DNA of 64,000 nucleotides. Origin: Weizmannia acidilactici. GTDB lineage: Bacteria > Bacillota > Bacilli > Bacillales > Bacillaceae_C. Made by a program: the position numbers and the translations under genes. A model generated the notes under the pieces. The model worked only from the letters and a program-made list of their open reading frames with translations. It was not told the DNA's origin and did no database searches. The stretch covers positions 1 through 64,000 of the forward strand of contig NZ_BKZR01000005.1 in assembly GCF_008974225.1 (NCBI RefSeq). The letters are read 5' to 3'. Of this stretch, positions 60,564 through 64,000 are shown piece by piece (position 1 is the first letter of the stretch; each line of letters starts with the position of its first letter).

Positions 60564-61664
60564 TCAATTGGAAACGCTGGACGCGGCTTCACTTTCGCCC
60601 AATTTTTCTATCAGCCTGCCGGCCAGTTCATCCGTGCCGACGATTTTGCCGTTCGGAACTTGCAGGTCACCTGTACAATATCCGGCTCTAAGCACGCCAT
60701 CCACCGCTTTTTCAATTGCCTCGGCTTCTTTTTCAAGCCCGAACGAGTAACGCAGCATCATCGCGGCCGATAACACTGTGCCAAGCGGGTTGGCTTTTCC
60801 CTGGCCGGCAATATCCGGCGCCGAACCGTGGACCGGTTCATACATGCCGAACCGGTCGGAACGGAGGCTTGCTGAAGGAAGCATGCCAAGGCTGCCGGTA
60901 ATCATTGAAGCTTCATCGCTTAAAATATCGCCAAACATATTTTCAGTGACAATGACATCGAATTGGCCCGGATTTGCAATGAGCTGCATCGACGTTGAGT
61001 CAACAAGCATATTGCGTACTTCCACATCCGGATATTTCGCTGACGTCTCCTCAACAATTTCCCGCCACATTCTGCTCGATTCCAGCACATTTGCCTTATC
61101 TACAGATGCCAGTTTTTTTCTTCTGATGCGCGCAAGCTGAAATGCTTTGTCTACGATCCTTTCAATCTCTTCTCTCGTATATTGCAGCGTATCCACAACC
61201 TCATGCTGTGCCGGGCCGCGCCTTTCGCTAGGGCGCCCGAAATATAAGCCGCCGGTCAGTTCCCTGACAATGACAAGATCCACATTTTCCACAAATTCCC
61301 GTTTTAACGGCGATGCCGAAAGGAGAGGCGCGTATGCTTTTACCGGGCGCAAATTTGCAAACAGCCCCATTTCTTTTCGGAGACCGAGCAGCCCTTTTTC
61401 CGGGCGGAGGGAGGCCGGATTATGGTCCCACTTCGGCCCGCCTACCGCACCGAGCAGAATCGCATCGCTCCTGCGGCAAATTTCAAGTGTTTCTTCAGGG
61501 AGGGGCGTGCCCGTTTCATCAATTGCCGCGCCGCCGATCAGCCCTTTTTCAAAAACAGCTTCATGGCCGTAACGGCCCAACACATTTTTTAAAACGCGGA
61601 TCGCTGCGTCCATGACTTCCGGCCCGATTCCATCGCCGGGCAGAACAGCCATTTTCATTTCCAT
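60564..61664 (-). CDS. leuB: 3-isopropylmalate dehydrogenase
   Basis: NAD-dependent oxidative decarboxylase giving 2-oxoisocaproate. 366 residues. LPGDGIGPEVM is at 7-17, LTGGLYFG near 140, and the NAD-adenine region HGSAPDIAGQGKANP near 278-292 gives NAD specificity. ATG 61664 follows GGGGAGGAAATACA; the upstream in-frame extension overlaps the leuA end. Confidence 0.97.
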   Translation of the reverse strand: MEMKMAVLPGDGIGPEVMDAAIRVLKNVLGRYGHEAVFEKGLIGGAAIDETGTPLPEETLEICRRSDAILLGAVGGPKWDHNPASLRPEKGLLGLRKEMGLFANLRPVKAYAPLLSASPLKREFVENVDLVIVRELTGGLYFGRPSERRGPAQHEVVDTLQYTREEIERIVDKAFQLARIRRKKLASVDKANVLESSRMWREIVEETSAKYPDVEVRNMLVDSTSMQLIANPGQFDVIVTENMFGDILSDEASMITGSLGMLPSASLRSDRFGMYEPVHGSAPDIAGQGKANPLGTVLSAAMMLRYSFGLEKEAEAIEKAVDGVLRAGYCTGDLQVPNGKIVGTDELAGRLIEKLGESEAASSVSN

Positions 61665-61684
61665 TGTATTTCCTCCCCGTGTGA

Positions 61685-63226
61685 TCATACCTGTACTTTG
61701 TTTCTCGTTTGCTGTTCCATGGCAATCGCCCGATTAATCGCATTTAAGAAAGCTTTTGCCGAAGCTTCCAAAACGTCCTGGGCAGATCCGCGGCCTCCGG
61801 ATTCAAACTGCCCGTATTTGACTTTGACAAATGCGTCAGCCAGCGCATCCTGCCCGGAGCCGACCGACTGCAGTTTATAGTCCTTCAATTCGATCGGGCC
61901 TTCAAACATCTTGCTGATTGTGTGGTAAATGGCTTCAACGCTGCCCGATCCTGTTCCGGCTTCTTCTGCCAGTTCCCCTTCAGGCGTTTTGATCCGGACA
62001 GTTGCCGTCGGGATGTTCAGCGTGCCGTACTGTACCTGCACGTTTTCCAGTTCATATTGCGGCGTATCCGCCACATCGGTTTGTTTATCGGCTAAAATCG
62101 CAAACAAATCATCGTCGGTGACTTCTTTTTTCTTGTCCGTTAACGCTTTGAAAGCTTTAAACGCTTCGTTCAGTTTTTCCTGGTCAAGGTCAAAGCCGAG
62201 CTCCGTCGCCCGTTCTTTGAAGGCATGGCGGCCGGAATGCTTGCCGAGCACTAGCCTGTTGCTGGAGAAACCGACCAGTTCCGGCGTAATGATTTCATAA
62301 GTCGAAGCTTCTTTTAACACGCCGTCCTGGTGAATACCGGATTCGTGGGCAAATGCATTGGCTCCGACAACCGCTTTATTGCCCGGAACGACCATACCCG
62401 TTAATTTGCTGACCAGCTGGCTCGTGCGTTTGATTTCGTTTAATTTCAGGCCGGTTGTTGCCTTGTAATAGTCTTGGCGGATGTGAAGGGCAACTGCGAC
62501 TTCTTCGAGCGCCACATTACCGGCCCGTTCACCGATGCCGTTGATTGTCCCTTCCACCTGGAGGACGCCGTGTTCTACTGCCGAAAGCGTATTGGCTGTG
62601 GCCATCCCAAGATCGTCATGGCAATGGGCCGATAAAATGACTTTGTCAATATTCGGGACATGCTCGCGCACATAGTCGTACAGCGCGCCATACTCTTTCG
62701 GCGTCGTATAGCCGACTGTATCCGGAAGATTGATAACATTTGCGCCGGCATTGATCACTTCCGTAATGATGCGGACGAGAAAATCTTTATCAGACCTCGT
62801 TGCATCTTCCGCCGACCATTGCACAACCGGAAATTTTTGTTTTGCATATTTTACGGCTTCGACTGAATCGTAAACGACTTCATCCGGGGTTTTTCTCAGT
62901 TTGTACGTCATATGGATGGGCGAAGTTGCCAAAAAGACATGGATTCTCGGTTCAGCAGAGTGCTTTAAAGCGTCCCAGGCCGCATCAATATCGCGTTGGT
63001 TTGCCCTTGCCAGTCCCGTAACAGAGCTGTTTTTCACCGTTTTTGCGATCGCTTCAACCGCTTGGAAATCCCCTTTGGAAGAGGCAGGAAACCCCGCCTC
63101 AATAATGTCTACTCCAAGCCTTTCCAACTGCTTTGCGATTTCGAGCTTTTCCGCCATATTCAGATTGACGCCTGCGGATTGTTCCCCATCCCTTAAAGTC
63201 GTGTCAAAAATATTAACCTTTCGCAT
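61685..63226 (-). CDS. leuA: 2-isopropylmalate synthase
   Basis: Condenses 2-oxoisovalerate with acetyl-CoA, first step of leucine synthesis. 513 residues. The catalytic TIM-barrel holds DTTLRDGEQSAGVN (8-21) and metal-binding HCHDDLGMA near 202. The C-terminal LeuA regulatory domain (about 385-510) provides leucine feedback. Its ATG overlaps the ilvC 3' end by 14 nt, giving coupling. Confidence 0.97.
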   Translation of the reverse strand: MRKVNIFDTTLRDGEQSAGVNLNMAEKLEIAKQLERLGVDIIEAGFPASSKGDFQAVEAIAKTVKNSSVTGLARANQRDIDAAWDALKHSAEPRIHVFLATSPIHMTYKLRKTPDEVVYDSVEAVKYAKQKFPVVQWSAEDATRSDKDFLVRIITEVINAGANVINLPDTVGYTTPKEYGALYDYVREHVPNIDKVILSAHCHDDLGMATANTLSAVEHGVLQVEGTINGIGERAGNVALEEVAVALHIRQDYYKATTGLKLNEIKRTSQLVSKLTGMVVPGNKAVVGANAFAHESGIHQDGVLKEASTYEIITPELVGFSSNRLVLGKHSGRHAFKERATELGFDLDQEKLNEAFKAFKALTDKKKEVTDDDLFAILADKQTDVADTPQYELENVQVQYGTLNIPTATVRIKTPEGELAEEAGTGSGSVEAIYHTISKMFEGPIELKDYKLQSVGSGQDALADAFVKVKYGQFESGGRGSAQDVLEASAKAFLNAINRAIAMEQQTRNKVQV

Positions 63227-64000
63227 TCACGACCACTTCCTTTTGCTTAATCGGATTTTTGACAAAAGGCATTAATTCACGCAGTTCTTCGCCTACTTTT
63301 TCGAGCGGATGATTTTGCTCGCGGGCATTGATGGCATTGAACATCGGCCTGTTCGCCTGGTTTTCAAGGAGCCAACCCTTTGCAAACGTGCCATTCTGGA
63401 TATCTTTCAATACTTCTTTCATGCGCTGTTTCGTTTCTTCGTTTACGACCCTTGGCCCGGAGACAAAATCGCCCCACTGCGCCGTGTCGGAGATGGAATA
63501 GCGCATGTTTTTTAAGCCGCCTTCGTAGATCAGATCGACAATCAGCTTCATTTCATGGCAGACTTCAAAATAGGCAAGTTCCGGCTGATATCCGGCTTCT
63601 GTTAACGTTTCAAAGCCGGCTTTGATCAATGAGGTCAAACCGCCGCACAGCACAGCCTGTTCGCCAAACAAATCGGTTTCCGTTTCTTCTTTGAAGGTTG
63701 TTTCAAGCACACCGGCACGGGCAGACCCGATCCCTTTTGAATAAGCAAATGCCAGGTCTTTTGCATCACCGGTTACATCCTGATGGACAGCGACAAGCGC
63801 AGGCACCCCGGCCCCTTCTTCAAATGTACGCCTGACCAGATGCCCCGGTCCTTTAGGCGCAACCATAAAGACATCTACATTTTCAGGAGGGATAATTTGG
63901 GTAAAATGGATATTGAATCCGTGTGCGAATGCCAGTGCATTGCCCGCCTCAAGTCCTACTTCCACCTCTTCTTTATACACTTTCGTTTGCTGCTCATCCG
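63213..64000 (-). CDS. ilvC: Ketol-acid reductoisomerase, C-terminal part (cut by window edge)
   Basis: Partial gene: the 5' end lies beyond base 64000. The visible 262 residues begin DEQQTKVYKEEVE and include AFAHGFNIHF, VAPKGPGHLVR, EETETDLFGEQAVLCGG (metal-binding Asp/Glu) and the all-helical C-terminal domain to the stop. The enzyme isomerises and reduces acetolactate or acetohydroxybutyrate in valine and isoleucine synthesis. It precedes leuA in the ilv-leu operon as in B. subtilis; ilvB and ilvH should lie upstream outside the window. Confidence 0.96.
   Translation of the reverse strand, partial: DEQQTKVYKEEVEVGLEAGNALAFAHGFNIHFTQIIPPENVDVFMVAPKGPGHLVRRTFEEGAGVPALVAVHQDVTGDAKDLAFAYSKGIGSARAGVLETTFKEETETDLFGEQAVLCGGLTSLIKAGFETLTEAGYQPELAYFEVCHEMKLIVDLIYEGGLKNMRYSISDTAQWGDFVSGPRVVNEETKQRMKEVLKDIQNGTFAKGWLLENQANRPMFNAINAREQNHPLEKVGEELRELMPFVKNPIKQKEVVVNAKG

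Noticed and set aside
1..64000. CRISPR array, tRNA genes or prophage modules
   Set aside because: Looked for regularly spaced repeats, cloverleaf-like stretches and phage structural genes; none seen.

Overview
The window is a stretch of a low-to-mid GC, endospore-forming Firmicutes chromosome of the family Bacillaceae. The evidence is two small acid-soluble spore protein genes (sspE, sspK), many AGGAGG-type ribosome binding sites with TTG/GTG starts, three T-box riboswitches, and long blocks of gene order recalled from Bacillus subtilis. These blocks are ygxA-ygzB-perR-bcp-hemL-ygaE, ygaD-ygaC-ygaB-sspE-fabL-gltC-gltA-gltB, and mutY-yfhP-sspK-yfhH-recX-yfhE-yfhD. The als and arginine deiminase clusters plus the trp operon layout make Heyndrickxia (Bacillus/Weizmannia) coagulans or a close relative the best guess. 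That species call is inference from memory, not a database match.

Layout. 0-1.5 kb: ygxA and ygzB, with a consensus promoter firing off the left edge, probably towards an rRNA operon. 1.6-5.3 kb: acetoin branch (alsD, alsS, divergent alsR). 5.3-11.5 kb: complete arginine deiminase operon arcA-argF-arcD-arcC followed by arcR and a second argR, with an ArcR-type box and a cre site upstream. 11.9-14.0 kb: perR (frameshifted here), a PduO-type cobalamin adenosyltransferase and a D-2-hydroxyacid dehydrogenase. 14.1-16.2 kb: a graveyard with an ISLre2-like transposase fragment, a decayed secreted-protein gene and a decayed MobA/MobL relaxase. 16.3-20.8 kb: bcp, a small K+ channel, hemL, a broken glutamine amidotransferase and ygaE. 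20.8-25.1 kb: the MurNAc-6-phosphate salvage operon mupG-murQ-murP-murR. 25.2-25.6 kb: a MITE-like element and noncoding sequence. 25.6-30.6 kb: ygaD, ygaC, ygaB, sspE, fabL, gltC. 30.8-36.9 kb: gltAB. 37.2-41.6 kb: mutY, yfhP, sspK, yfhH, recX, yfhE, yfhD. 41.6-48.8 kb: a cluster of DnaA-box-like 9-mers, then trpEGD(CF)BA read leftward behind two tandem Trp T-boxes. 49.1-51.1 kb: a chemoreceptor. 51.4-54.5 kb: a serine T-box, a class V aminotransferase and serA. 54.6-57.3 kb: an orphan PTS IIC-like membrane protein and a HAD hydrolase. 57.4-64 kb: the 3' part of the ilv-leu operon (ilvC partial, leuA, leuB, leuC, leuD, then a threonine dehydratase), cut by the right edge.

How it works together. 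Much of the window is amino-acid and nitrogen metabolism: glutamate synthase with its activator GltC, and Trp, Ser and Leu/Ile synthesis. Trp and Ser are controlled by uncharged-tRNA-sensing leaders. The arc operon gives ATP and ammonia from arginine under anaerobic or glucose-poor conditions, and AlsSD diverts pyruvate to acetoin. Wall recycling (mup/mur) and spore genes complete the picture.

Several genes carry single-base frameshifts (perR, the N-terminus of the threonine dehydratase, the amidotransferase). They may be real strain-level lesions or sequencing errors. Raw reads or sister genomes would decide.
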